Notes: generated by a model not told the origin, from the letters alone. A DNA stretch of 42,104 bases from Utricularia gibba (GCA_002189035.1 NEEC01000180.1:1-42104); one strand, 5' to 3'. Shown: positions 1-11,238, counted from the stretch's first letter. Numbers and translations are program-made.

Positions 1-290
1 GGGGGGGAAGAGGAACCGGACAAAGGTCAGCATAGGCTTTGGCGGAAAGTAAGTTGTAGCCCGGCAAAGAAAGTGATGTATGTATTAACGTTCGGTTTTC
101 GAGGTTGCTTACATGGTTTTTCATGGAACAACTTCTCCTTTACTGGCGGCCAGTCTCGCTAGGAAATTGGACCGGGCCCCTGATTCTTTATGGCTCATGA
201 GGACAAAGGATGCAAATCGATGACTATAATGATGCATTGTTTAAATTACGATATCACGTGCACCCTACATCATTTTTTCAACAACATACT
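1..290 (+). repeat. Partial p monomer at left window edge (M0)
   Basis: The window opens in the G-run of a p-family monomer, just after the missing anchor. Family markers are ttggcggaaag near 37, tcatggaacaac near 120, tttactggcgg near 138 and aaattggaccggg near 162. About 20 bp of the 5' end are cut off by the window. Confidence 0.9.
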
Positions 291-1538
291 TTATACTTGA
301 GGAGGTGGTGTTCGGGGCAAGGGGAACCGGAAAAAGGTCAGCTTAGGCTTGGGCCGAAAGTAAGTTGTAGCCCGGCAAATAAAGTGATGTATTTCTTAAC
401 GTTCGGTTTTCGTGGTTGCCTACATGGTTTTTCAAGGTACAGCTTCTCGTTTTGTGGCGCCCTGTATCGCATGGAACTTGGTCCGGGCCCCTAATTCATT
501 ATGGCTCATGAGGACAAAGGGTGCAATTCGATGAAAAAAATGATGCATTTGTTTAAATTACGATATCACGTGCACCGTACATGATTTTTTCAACAACTTA
601 CTTTATACTTGAGGAGGTGGTGTTCCGGGGCAAGAGGAACCGGAAAAAGGTCAGCTTAGGCTTGGGCCGAAAGTAAGTTGTAGCCCGTCAAAGAAAGTGA
701 TGTATTTCTTAACGTTCGGTTTTCAGGGGCTGCCTACATGTTTTTCAAGGAATATCTTTCGTTTTGTGGCGGCCAGTCTCACTAGGAACTTGGTCCGGGC
801 CCCCGAATCTTTATGGCTCATGAGTACAAAGGATGCAGTTCGATGATACAATGATGCATTTGTTTAACTTACGATATCACGTGCACCCTACATCATTTTT
901 TCAATAACGTACTTTATACTTGAGGAGGTGGTCTTGGGGGCAAGAGGAACCGGACAAAGGTCAGTAAAGGTTTGGCCGAAAGTAAGTTGTAGCCCGGCAA
1001 AGAAAGTGATGTATTTATTAACATTCCGTTTTCGGGGCTGCCTACATGGTTTTTCAAGGAACATCTTCTCGTTTTTTGGCGGCTAGTCTTGTTGGGAACC
1101 TGGTCCTAGACCCCGATTTTGTATGGCTCATGGGGTCAACCGGATGCAAATCGATTAATACAATGATGCATTTGTTTAAATTACGATATCACGTGCACCC
1201 TATATCATTTTTTCAATAACGTACTATATACTTGAGGAGGTGGTCTTGGGGGGGAAGAGGAACCGGACAAAGGTCAGCATAGGCTTTGGCGGAAAGTAAG
1301 TTGTAGCACGGCAAAGAAAGTGATGTATGTATTAACGTTCGGTTTTCGAGGTTGCTTACATGGTTTTTCATGGAACAACTTCTCCTTTACTGGCGGCCAG
1401 TCTTGCTAGGAAATTGGACCGGGCCCCTGATTCTTTATGGCTCATGAGTACAAAGGATGCAATTCGATGAATACAATGATGCATTTGTTTAAATTACGAT
1501 ATCACGTGCACCCTACATGATTTTTTCAACAACTTACT
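291..1538 (+). repeat. Four-monomer block k1-s-l-p (M1-M4)
   Basis: Monomers start at 291 (k1), 603 (s), 914 (l) and 1226 (p). This is the clearest single turn of the left-domain cycle. M2 has a small disruption (tttcaggggctgcc near 721 and a missing g in atgtttttc near 738). M4 ends with a k-like catgatttttt tail rather than catcatttttt. Confidence 0.85.
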
Positions 1539-2476
1539 TTATACTTGAGGAGGTGGTCTTCGGGGGTAAGAGGAACCGGAAAAAGGTCAGCTTAGGCTTG
1601 GGCCGAAAGTAAGTTGTAGCCCGGCAAATAAAGTGATGTATTTATTAAGGTTCGGTTTTCGGGGTTGCCAACATGGTTTTTAAAGGAACAGCTTCTCGTT
1701 TTGTGGCGCCCTGTATCGCATGGAACTTGGTCCGGGCCCCTAATTCTTTATGGCTCCTGAGGACAAAAGGATGCAATTCGATGAATACAATGATGCATTT
1801 GTTTAAATTACGATATCACGTGCACCCTACATGATTTTTTCAACAACTTACTTTATACTTGAGGAGGTGGTCTTCGGGGGTAAGAGGAACCAGAAAAAGG
1901 TCAGCTTAGGCTTGGGCCGAAAGTAAGTTGTAGCCCGGCAAATAAAGTGATGTATTTATTAAGGTTCGGTTTTCGGGGTTGCCAACATGGTTTTTAAAGG
2001 AACAGCTTCTCGTTTTGTGGCGCCCTGTATCGCATGGAACTTGGTCCGGGCCCCTAATTCTTTATGGCTCATGAGGACAAAAGGATGCAAATCGATGAAA
2101 AAATGATGCATTTGTTTAAATTACGATATCACGTGCACCCTACATGATTTTTTCAACAACTTACTTTATACTTGAGGAGGTGGTCTTGGGGGCAAGGGGA
2201 ACCGGAAAAAGTTCAGCTTAGGCTTGGGCCGAAAGTAAGTTGTAGCCCGGCAAATAAAGTGTTGTATTTCTTAACGTTCGGTTTTCGTGGTTGCCTACAT
2301 GGTTTTTCAAGGTACAGCTTCTCGTTTTGTGGCGCCCTGTATCGCATGGAACTTGGTCTGGGCCCCTAATTCATTATGGCTCATGAGGACAAAGGGTGCA
2401 ATTCGATGAAAAAATGATGCATTTGTTTAAATTACGATATCACGTGCACCGTACATGATTTTTTCAACAACTTACT
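1539..2476 (+). repeat. k-family run k2-k2-k1 (M5-M7)
   Basis: Monomers start at 1539, 1853 and 2166. The two k2 copies are almost identical and carry gccaacatgg, tttttaaagg and gcgccctgtatcgcatgg. M7 is k1 and carries the private variants aaaaagttcagc (near 2209) and ggtctgggcc (near 2353). M22 at 6861 has both of these too, so M7 and M22 descend from one recent copy. Confidence 0.85.
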
Positions 2477-3418
2477 TTATACTTGAGGAGGTGGTGTTCC
2501 GGGGCAAGAGGAACCGGAAAAAGGTCAGCTTAGGCTTGGGCCGAAAGTAAGTTGTAGCCCGACAAAGAAAGTGATGTATTTATCAAGGTTCGGTTTTCGG
2601 GGTTGCCTACATGGTTTTTCAAGGAACAGCTTCTCGTTTTGTGGCGGCCAGTATCGCAAGGAACTTGGTCCGGGCGCCTGATTCTTTATGGCTCATGAGG
2701 ACAAAAGTATGCAAATCGATGAAAAAAATGATGCATTTGTTTAAATTACGATATCACGTGCACCCTACATGATTTTTTCAACAACTTACTTTATACTTGA
2801 GGAGGTGCTCTTGGGGGGCAAGAGGAACCGGACAAAGGTCAGCTTAGGCTTAGGCCGAAAGTAAGTTGTAGCCCGGCAAAGAAAGTGATGTATTTATTAA
2901 CATTCAGTTTTCGGGGGCTGCCTACATGGTTTTTCAAGGAACATATTCTCGTTTTTTGGCGGCTAGTCACATTGGGAACCTGGTCCTAGACCCCGATTCT
3001 GTATGGCTCATGGGGTCAACCGGATGCAAATCGATGAATACAATGATGCATTTGTTTAAATTGCGATATTACGTGCACCCTACATCATTTTTTCAACAAC
3101 GTACTTTATACTTGAGGAGGTGGTCTTGGGGGGGAGAGGAACCGGACAAAGGTTAGCATAGGCTTTGGTCGAAAGTAAGTTGTAGCCCGGCAAAGAAAAG
3201 TGATATATGTATTTACGTTCGGTTTTCGGGGATGCCTACATGGTTTTTCAAGGAACAACTTCTCCTTTAGTGGCGGCCAGTCTCGCTAGGAACTTGGTCC
3301 GGGCCCCCGATTCTTTATGGCTCATGAGTACAAAGGATGCAGTTCGATGAGTACAATGATGCATTTGTTTAACTTACGATATCACGTGCACCCTACATCA
3401 TTTTTTCAATAACGTACT
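2477..3418 (+). repeat. Island of right-domain families K-L-P (M8-M10)
   Basis: M8 (2477) starts like an s monomer and switches to K near 2575. M9 (2791) is a full L monomer, with acatattctcg, cctagacccc, ttctgtatgg and aattgcgat. M10 (3106) is P up to about 3325 and then s. So about 750 bp of right-domain sequence lies inside the left domain. The opening gtgctcttgggg of M9 is shared with M70 (21804) and M94 (29278). M9 is also one of only two monomers in which the CACGTG core is broken (ttacgtg near 3068). Confidence 0.85.
2531..2787 (+). repeat. Internal half-monomer duplication, offset 157-158 bp (example in M8)
   Basis: Within one monomer, 2531-2581 aligns without gaps to 2688-2738: I count 29 identities in 51 positions. 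The words tgatgtattt (2572) and tgatgcattt (2729) are 157 apart. The words cctacatgg (2606) and cctacatga (2764) are 158 apart, and each leads into a T run and then caa. The same pairing is visible in the other families. The 313-bp unit therefore looks like a diverged dimer. Confidence 0.75.
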
Positions 3419-5293
3419 TTATACTTGAGGAGGTGGTCTTGGGGGGCAAGAGGAACCGGACAAAGGTCAGTAAAGGCTTTGGCCGAAAGTAAGTTGTAGC
3501 CCGGCAAAGAAAGTGATGTATTTATTAACATTCCGTTTTCGGGGCTGCCTACATGGTTTTTCAAGGAACATCTTCTCGTTTTTTGGCGGCTAGTCTCGTT
3601 GGGAACCTGGTCCTAGACCCCGATTTTGTATGGCTCATGGGGTCAACCGGATGCAAATCGATTAATACAATGATGCATTTGTTTAAATTACGATATCACG
3701 TGCACCCTATATCATTTTTTCAATAACGTACTATATACTTGAGGAGGTGGTCTTGGGGGGAAGAGGAACCGGACAAAGGTCAGCATAGGCTTTGGCGGAA
3801 AGTAAGTTGTAGCACGGCAAAGAAAGTGATGTATGTATTAACGTTCGGTTTTCGAGGTTGCTTACATGGTTTTTCATGGAACAACTTCTCCTTTACTGGC
3901 GGCCAGTCTCGCTAGGAAATTGGACCGGGCCCCTGATTCTTTATGGCTCATGAGGACAAAGGATGCAAATCGATGACTATAATGATGCATTTGTTTAAAT
4001 TACGATATCACGTGCACCCTACATCATTTTTTCAACAACATACTTTATACTTGAGGAGGTGGTGTTCCGGGGCAAGGGGAACCGGAAAAAGGTCAGCTTA
4101 GGCCTTGGCCGAAAGTAAGTTGTAGCCCGGCAAATAAAGTGATGTATTTCTTAACGTTCGGTTTTCGTGGTTGCCTACATGGTTTTTCAAGGTACAGCTT
4201 CTCGTTTTGTGGCGCCCTGTATCGCATGGAACTTGGTCCGGCCCCTAATTCATTATGGCTCATGAGGACAAAGGGTGCAATTCGATGAAAAAAATGATGC
4301 ATTTGTTTAAATTACGATATCACGTGCACCGTACATGATTTTTTCAACAACTTACTTTATACTTGAGGAGGTGGTGTTCCGGGGCAAGAGGAACCGGAAA
4401 AAGGTCAGCTTAGGCTTGGGCCGAAAGTAAGTTGTAGCCCGTCAAAGAAAGTGATGTATTTCTTAACGTTCGGTTTTCGGGGGCTGCCTACATGGTTTTT
4501 CAAGGAATATCTTTCGTTTTGTGGCGGCCAGTCTCACTAGGAACTTGGTCCGGGCCCCCGATTCTTTATGGCTCATGAGTACAAAGGATGCAGTTCGATG
4601 AGTACAATGATGCATTTGTTTAAATTACGATATCACGTGCACCCTACATCATTTTTTCAATAACGTACTTTATACTTGAGGAGGTGGTCTTGGGGGCAAG
4701 AGGAACCGGACAAAGGTCAGTATAGGCTTTGGCCGAAAGTAAGTTGTAGCCCGGCAAAGAAAGTGATGTATTTATTAACATTCCGTTTTCGGGGGCTGCC
4801 TACATGGTTTTTCAAGGAACATCTTCTCGTTTTTTGGCGGCTAGTCTCGTTGGGAACCTGGTCCCAGACCCGATTTTGTATGGCTCACGGGGTCAACCGG
4901 ATGCAAATCGATTAATACAATGATGCATTTGTTTAAATTACGATATCACGTGCACCCTACATCATTTTTTCAATAACGTACTATATACTTGAGGAGGTGG
5001 TCTTGGGGGGAAGTGGAACCGGACAAAGGTCAGCATAGGCTTTGGCGGAAAGTAAGTTGTAGCCCGGCAAAGAAAGTGATGTATGTATTAACGTTTGGTT
5101 TTCGGGTTGCTTACATGGCTTTTCATGGAACAACTTCTCCTTTAGTGGCGGCCAGTCTCGCTAGGAAATTGGTCCGGGCCCCTGATTCTTTATGGCACAT
5201 GAGGACAAAGGATGCAAATCGATGACTACAATGATGCATTTGTTTAAATTACGATATCACGTGCACCGTACATGATTTTTTCAACAACTTACT
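3419..5293 (+). repeat. Six-monomer block l-p-k1-s-l-p (M11-M16)
   Basis: Monomers start at 3419 (l), 3733 (p), 4045 (k1), 4357 (s), 4670 (l) and 4983 (p). The l copies keep gattttgtatgg, gattaataca and the caataacgtac tail. M15 has gtcccagacccg in place of gtcctagacccc. M16 reads gaagtggaacc near its start and ends with the cgtacatg tail typical of k1, which indicates an exchange near its 3' end. Confidence 0.85.
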
Positions 5294-6546
5294 TTATACT
5301 TGAGGAGGTGGTGTTCCGGGGCAAGAGGAACCGGAAAAAGGTCAGCTTAGGCTTAGGCCGAAAGTAAGTTGTAGCCCGTCAAAGAAAGTGATGTATTTCT
5401 TAACGTTCGGTTTTCGGGGGCTGCCTACATGGTTTTTCAAGGAATATCTTTCGTTTTGTGGCGGCCAGTCTCACTAGGAACTTGGTCCGGGCCCCCGATT
5501 CTTTATGGCTCATGAGTACAAAGGATGCAGTTCGATGAGTACAATGATGCATTTGTTTAAATTACGATATCACGTGCACCCTACATCATTTTTTCAATAA
5601 CGTACTTTATACTTGAGGAGGTGGTCTTGGGGGGCAAGGGGAACCGGAAAAAGGTCAGCTTAGGCTTGGGCCGAAAGTAAGTTGTAGCCTGGCAAATAAA
5701 GTGATGTATTTATTAACATTCAGTTTTCGGGGGCTGCCTACATGGTTTTTCAAGGAATATCTTTCGTTTTGTGGCGGCCAGTCTCACTAGGAACTTGGTC
5801 CGGGCCCCCGATTCTTTATGGCTCATGAGTACAAAGGATGCAGTTCGATGAGTACAATGATGCATTTGTTTAACTTACGATATCACGTGCACCCTACATC
5901 ATTTTTTCAATAACGTACTTTATACTTGAGGAGGTGGTCTTGGGGGCAAGAGGAACCGGACAAAGGTCAGTAAAGGCTTTGGCCGAAAGTAAGTTGTAGC
6001 CCGGCAAAGAAAGTGATGTATTTATTAACATTCCGTTTTCGGGGGCTGCCTACATGGTTTTTCAAGGAACATCTTCTCGTTTTTTGGCGGCTAGTCTCGT
6101 TGGGAACCTGGTCCTAGACCCCGATTTTGTATGGCTCATGGGGTCAACCGGATGCAAATCGATTAATACAATGATGCATTTGTTTAAATTAGGATATCAC
6201 GTGCACCCTATATCATTTTTTCAATAACGTACTATATACTTGAGGAGGTGGTCTTGGGGGGGAAGAGGAACCGGACAAAGGTCAGCATAGGCTTTGGCGG
6301 AAAGTAAGTTGTAGCACGGCAAAGAAAGTGATGTATGTATTAACGTTCGGTTTTCGAGGTTGCTTACATGGTTTTTCATGGAACAACTTCTCCTTTACTG
6401 GCGGCCAGTCTCGCTAGGAAATTGGACCGGGCCCCTGATTCTTTATGGCTCATGAGTACAAAGGATGCAATTCGATGAATACAATGATGCATTTGTTTAA
6501 ATTACGATATCACGTGCACCCTACATGATTTTTTTAACAACTTACT

Positions 6547-6860
6547 TTATACTTGAGGAGGTGGTCTTCGGGGGTAAGAGGAACCGGAAAAAGGTCAGCT
6601 TAGGCTTGGGCCGAAAGTAAGTTGTAGCCCGGCAAATAAAGTGATGTATTTATTAAGGTTCGGTTTTCGGGGTTGCCAACATGGTTTTTAAAGGAACAGC
6701 TTCTCGTTTTGTGGCGCCCTGTATCGCATGGAACTTGGTCCGGGCCCCTAATTCTTTATGGCTCCTGAGGACAAAAGGATGCAATTCGATGAATACAATG
6801 ATGCATTTGTTTAAATTACGATATCACGTGCACCCTACATGATTTTTTCAACAACTTACT
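6547..6860 (+). repeat. Family k2 reference monomer (M21)
   Basis: Diagnostic words: cttcgggggtaagagg, attaaggttcgg, gccaacatgg, tttttaaaggaacagc and gcgccctgtatcgcatgg. M5, M6, M29 and the left part of M30 belong to the same family. It is the probable relative of K. Confidence 0.85.
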
Positions 6861-7171
6861 TTATACTTGAGGAGGTGGTCTTGGGGGCAAGGGGAACCGG
6901 AAAAAGTTCAGCTTAGGCTTGGGCCGAAAGTAAGTTGTAGCCCGGCAAATAAAGTGTTGTATTTCTTAACGTTCGGTTTTCGTGGTTGCCTACATGGTTT
7001 TTCAAGGTACAGCTTCTCGTTTTGTGGCGCCCTGTATCGCATGGAACTTGGTCTGGGCCCCTAATTCATTATGGCTCATGAGGACAAAGGGTGCAATTCG
7101 ATGAAAAAATGATGCATTTGTTTAAATTACGATATCACGTGCACCGTACATGATTTTTTCAACAACTTACT
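6861..7171 (+). repeat. Family k1 reference monomer (M22)
   Basis: Diagnostic words: ttcttaacgttcgg, cgtggttgcc, aaggtacagc, gcgccctgtatcgcatgg, aattcattatgg and accgtacatg. M1, M7 and M13 are the other members. At 311 bp it is slightly short because of a shorter A run in gatgaaaaaatg. Confidence 0.85.
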
Positions 7172-7484
7172 TTATACTTGAGGAGGTGGTGTTCCGGGGC
7201 AAGAGGAACCGGAAAAAGGTCAGCTTAGGCTTGGGCCGAAAGTAAGTTGTAGCCCGTCAAAGAAAGTGATGTATTTCTTAACGTTCGGTTTTCGGGGGCT
7301 GCCTACATGGTTTTTCAAGGAATATCTTTCGTTTTGTGGCGGCCAGTCTCACTAGGAACTTGGTCCGGGCCCCCGATTCTTTATGGCTCATGAGTACAAA
7401 GGATGCAGTTCGATGAGTACAATGATGCATTTGTTTAAATTACGATATCACGTGCACCCTACATCATTTTTTCAATAACGTACT
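7172..7484 (+). repeat. Family s reference monomer (M23)
   Basis: Diagnostic words: gtgttccggggcaag, gcccgtcaaag, ttcttaacg, ggaatatctttcg, tctcactagg, gagtacaaagg, gcagttcgatg and caataacgtac. It is found only in the left domain. It is the family without a pure right-domain counterpart. Confidence 0.85.
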
Positions 7485-9676
7485 TTATACTTGAGGAGGT
7501 GGTCTTGGGGGCAAGGGAACCGGAAAAAGGTCAGCTTAGGCTTGGGCTGAAAGTAAGTTGTAGCCTGGCAAATAAAGTGATGTATTTATTAACATTCAGT
7601 TTTCGGGGGCTGCCTACATGGTTTTTCAAGGAATATCTTTCGTTTTGTGGCGGCCAGTCTCACTAGGAACTTGGTCCGGGCCCCGATTCTTTATGGCTCA
7701 TGAGTACAAAGGATGCAGTTCGATGAGTACAATGATGCATTTGTTTAACTTACGATATCACGTGCACCCTACATCATTTTTTCAATAACGTACTTTATAC
7801 TTGAGGAGGTGGTCTTGGGGGGCAAGAGGAACCGGACAAAGGTCAGTAAAGGCTTTGGCCGAAAGTAAGTTGTAGCCCGGCAAAGAAAGTGATGTATTTA
7901 TTAACATTCCGTTTTCGGGGGCTGCCTACATGGTTTTTCAAGGAACATCTTCTCGTTTTTTGGCGGCTAGTCTCGTTGGGAACCTGGTCCTAGACCCCGA
8001 TTTTGTATGGCTCATGGGGTCAACCGGATGCAAATCGATTAATACAATGATGCATTTGTTTAAATTACGATATCACGTGCACCCTATATCATTTTTTCAA
8101 TAACGTACTATTATACTTGAGGAGGTGGTCTTGGGGGGGAAGAGGAACCGGACAAAGGTCAGCATAGGCTTTGGCGGAAAGTAAGTTGTAGCACGGCAAA
8201 GAAAGTGATGTATGTATTAACGTTCGGTTTTCGAGGTTGCTTACATGGTTTTTCATGGAACAACTTCTCCTTTACTGGCGGCCAGTCTCGCTAGGAAATT
8301 GGACCGGGCCCTGATTCTTTATGGCTCATGAGTACAAAGGATGCAATTCGATGAGTACAATGATGCATTTGTTTAACTTACGATATCACGTGCACCCTAC
8401 ATCATTTTTTCAATAACGTACTTTATACTTGAGGAGGTGGTCTTGGGGGGCAAGAGGAACCGGACAAAGGTCAGTAAAGGCTTTGGCCGAAAGTAAGTTG
8501 TAGCCCGGCAAAGAAAGTGATGTATTTATTAACATTCCGTTTTCGGGGGCTGCCTACATGGTTTTTCAAGGAACATCTTCTCGTTTTTTGGCGGCTAGTC
8601 TCGTTGGGAACCTGGTCCTAGACCCCGATTTTGTATGGCTCATGGGGTCAACCGGATGCAAATCGATTAATACAATGATGCATTTGTTTAAATTACGATA
8701 TCACGTGCACCCTATATCATTTTTTCAATAACGTACTATATACTTGAGGAGGTGGTCTTGGGGGGAAGAGGAACCGGACAAAGGTCAGCATAGGCTTTGG
8801 CGGAAAGTAAGTTGTAGCACGGCAAAGAAAGTGATGTATGTATTAACGTTCGGTTTTCGAGGTTGCTTACATGGTTTTTCATGGAACAACTTCTCCTTTA
8901 CTGGCGGCCAGTCTCGCTAGGAAATTGGACCGGGCCCCTGATTCTTTATGGCTCATGAGTACAAAGGATGCAATTCGATGAGTACAATGATGCATTTGTT
9001 TAAATTACGATATCACGTGCACCCTACATGATTTTTTCAACAACTTACTTTATACTTGAGGAGGTGGTCTTCGGGGGTAAGAGGAACCGGAAAAAGGTCA
9101 GCTTAGGCTTGGGCCGAAAGTAAGTTGTAGCCCGGCAAATAAAGTGATGTATTTATTAAGGTTCGGTTTTCGGGGTTGCCAACATGGTTTTTAAAGGAAC
9201 AGCTTCTCGTTTTGTGGCGCCCTGTATCGCATGGAACTTGGTCCGGGCCCCTAATTCTTTATGGCTCATGAGGACAAAAGGATGCAATTCGATGAATACA
9301 ATGATGCATTTGTTTAAATTACGATATCACGTGCACCCTACATGATTTTTTCAACAACTTACTTTATACTTGAGGAGGTGGTCTTGGGGGTAAGAGGAAC
9401 CGGAAAAAGGTCAGCTTAGGCTTGGGCCGAAAGTAAGTTGTAGCCCGGCAAATAAAGTGATGTATTTATTAAGGTTCGGTTTTCGGGGTTGCCAACATGG
9501 TTTTTAAAGGAACAGCTTCTCGTTTTGTGGCGCCCTGTATCGCATGGAACTTGGTCCGGGCCCCTAATTCTTTATGGCTCATGAGGACAAAAGTATGCAA
9601 ATCGATGAAAAAAATGATGCATTTGTTTAAATTACGATATCACGTGCACCCTACATGATTTTTTCAAACACTTACT
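7172..9676 (+). repeat. Block s-s'-l-p-l-p-k2-k2 (M23-M30)
   Basis: Monomers start at 7172, 7485, 7795, 8111, 8423, 8738, 9050 and 9364. The first four repeat the order and private variants of 5294-6546. An extra l-p pair follows (8423-9049), nearly identical to the preceding one, as expected from unequal exchange. M30 switches near 9590 from k2 to K-type sequence (aaaagtatgc, ttcaaacacttac), opening the second right-domain island. Confidence 0.85.
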
Positions 9677-10926
9677 TTATACTTGAGGAGGTGGTCTTGG
9701 GGGGCAAGAGGAACCGGACAAAGGTCAGCTTAGGCTTGGGCCGAAAGTAAGTTGTAGCCCGTCAAAGAAAGTGATGTATTTATTAACATTCAGTTTTCGG
9801 GGGCTGCCTACATGGTTTTTCAAGGAACATATTCTCGTTTTTTGGCGGCTAGTCTCATTGGGAACCTGGTCCTAGACCCCGATTCTGTATGGCTCATGGG
9901 GTCAACCGGATGCAAATCGATGAATACAATGATGCATTTGTTTAAATTGCGATATCACGTGCACCCTACATCATTTTTCAACAACGTACTTTATACTTGA
10001 GGAGGTGGTCTTGGGGGGGAGAGGAACCGGACAAAGGTTAGTATAGGCTTTGGCCGAAAGTAAGTTGTAGCCCGGCAAAGAAAGTGATGTATTTATTAAC
10101 ATTCCGTTTTCGGGGGCTGCCTACATGGTTTTTCAAGGAATATCTTTCGTTTTGTGGCGGCCAGTCTCACTAGGAACTTGGTCCGGGCCCCCGATTCTTT
10201 ATGGCTCATGAGTACAAAGGATGCAGTTCGATGAATACAATGATGCATTTGTTTAAATTACGATATCACGTGCACCCTACATGATTTTTTCAACAACTTA
10301 CTTTATACTTGAGGAGGTGGTCTTGGGGGGTAAGAGGAACCGGAAAAAGGTCAGCTTAGGCTTGGGCCGAAAGTAGTTTAGCCCGGCAAATAAAGTGATG
10401 TATTTCTTAACGATCGGTTTTCGGGGTTGCCAACATGGTTTTTAAAGGAACAGCTTCTCGTTTTGTGGCGCCCAGTATCGCAAGGAACTTGGTCCGGGCC
10501 CCTGATTCTTTATGGCTCATGAGGACAAAAGAATGCAAATCGATGAAAAAAATGATGCATTGTTTAAATTACGATATCACGTGCACCCTACATGATTTTT
10601 TCAACAACTTACTTTATACTTGAGGAGGTGGTCTTGGGGGCAAGTGGAACCGGACAAAAGTCAGCATAGGCTTTGGCCGAAAGTAAGTTGTAGCCCGGCA
10701 AAGAAAAGTGATGTATTTATTAAGGTTCGGTTTTCGGGGTTGCCAACATGGTTTTTAAAGGAACAGCTTCTCGTTTTGTGGCAGCCTGTATCGCAAGGAA
10801 CTTGGTCCGGGCCCCTGATTCTTTATGGCTCATGAGGACAAAGGGATGCAAATCGATGAAAAAAATGATGCATTTGTTTAAATTACGATATCACGTGCAC
10901 CCTACATGATTTTTCAAAAACATACT
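9677..10926 (+). repeat. Transition block L-s-k-k (M31-M34)
   Basis: M31 (9677) is a typical L monomer. M32 (9991) begins as P (gggagaggaacc, gttagtatagg) and becomes l then s. M33 (10303) and M34 (10614) are k monomers with gcgcccagtatcgcaagg and gcagcctgtatcgcaagg, intermediate between k2 and K. M33 has two small deletions (aaagtagtttagcccgg near 10371 and gatgcattgttt near 10554). This is the last stretch without type B. Confidence 0.8.
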
Positions 10927-11238
10927 TTATACTTGAGGAGGTGGTCTTGGGGGCAAGAGGAACCGGAAAAAGGTCAGCTTAGGCTTGGGCCGAAAGTAAG
11001 TTTTAGCCCGGCAAAGAAAGTGATGTATTTATTAACGTTCGGTTTTCGGGGTTGCCTACATGGTTTTCAACGAAATGCTTCTCGTTTTGTGGCGGCCGCT
11101 CTCGCAGGGAACTTGGTCCGGGCCCCGATGCTATATGGCTCATGAGGTCAACCAGATGCAAATCGATGAAGACAAGCATGCTTTTTTTTTTAATTACGAT
11201 ATCACGTGCAGCCCACATGATTTTTTCAACAACTTACT
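10927..11238 (+). repeat. Mosaic boundary monomer, k/K to B (M35)
   Basis: The left part of M35 is the k/K-like form (gcaagaggaaccgg, cagcttaggcttggg). From about 11060 it is type B: caacgaaatgcttctcg, gcggccgctctcgcaggg, gatgctatatggc and gacaagcatgc followed by a T run. It carries the first NotI site of the window (11092-11099). The switch falls inside a monomer, as expected from unequal exchange or conversion between two repeat families. Confidence 0.85.
11092..11099. other. First NotI site of the type B series
   Basis: GCGGCCGC occurs here for the first time and then about 36 times in all (counted by eye), once per intact B or B' monomer. The last is at 40264-40271. No monomer left of this point has it, so it marks the spread of type B. 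Confidence 0.9.

Larger units (their letters stand above)
5294..7171 (+). repeat. Six-monomer block s-s'-l-p-k2-k1 (M17-M22)
   Basis: Monomers start at 5294, 5607, 5920, 6234, 6547 and 6861. M18 (s') is a hybrid: it starts like k (aaggggaaccgg, aataaagtg), passes through L-like acattcag, and ends as s (ggaatatctttcg, tctcactagg). Its private variant gcctggcaaataaag near 5688 recurs in M24, which marks this block as one copy of a segmental duplication. Confidence 0.85.
1..10926 (+). repeat. Left array domain, s-l-p-k families
   Basis: Thirty-four complete monomers (M1-M34) and one partial (M0) belong mainly to families s, l, p, k1 and k2. The usual succession is s, l, p, then one to three k monomers. 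No monomer here has the NotI site or the other type B markers. Single-base deletions are rare compared with the right domain. The l, p and k families are the evident relatives of L, P and K on the right; s has no pure counterpart there. The domain therefore looks like an older or separately homogenised block. Confidence 0.9.

Noticed and set aside
2477-2500. Shine-Dalgarno-like gaggaggt before each frame
   Set aside because: It is a fixed part of the satellite monomer and recurs at each anchor. It is not tied to start codons, and the array is eukaryotic in character.
2583-2596. Pol III B-box-like aaggttcggttttc in K and k2 monomers
   Set aside because: Only the first six bases agree with GGTTCGANNCC, there is no convincing A box at the right distance, and no tRNA fold can be drawn.
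2591-2604. Possible CENP-B box at ttcggttttcgggg
   Set aside because: The CENP-B box needs TTCG and CGGG separated by seven bases with a central A. Here the gap is five bases and the A is missing, so it does not fit the core consensus.
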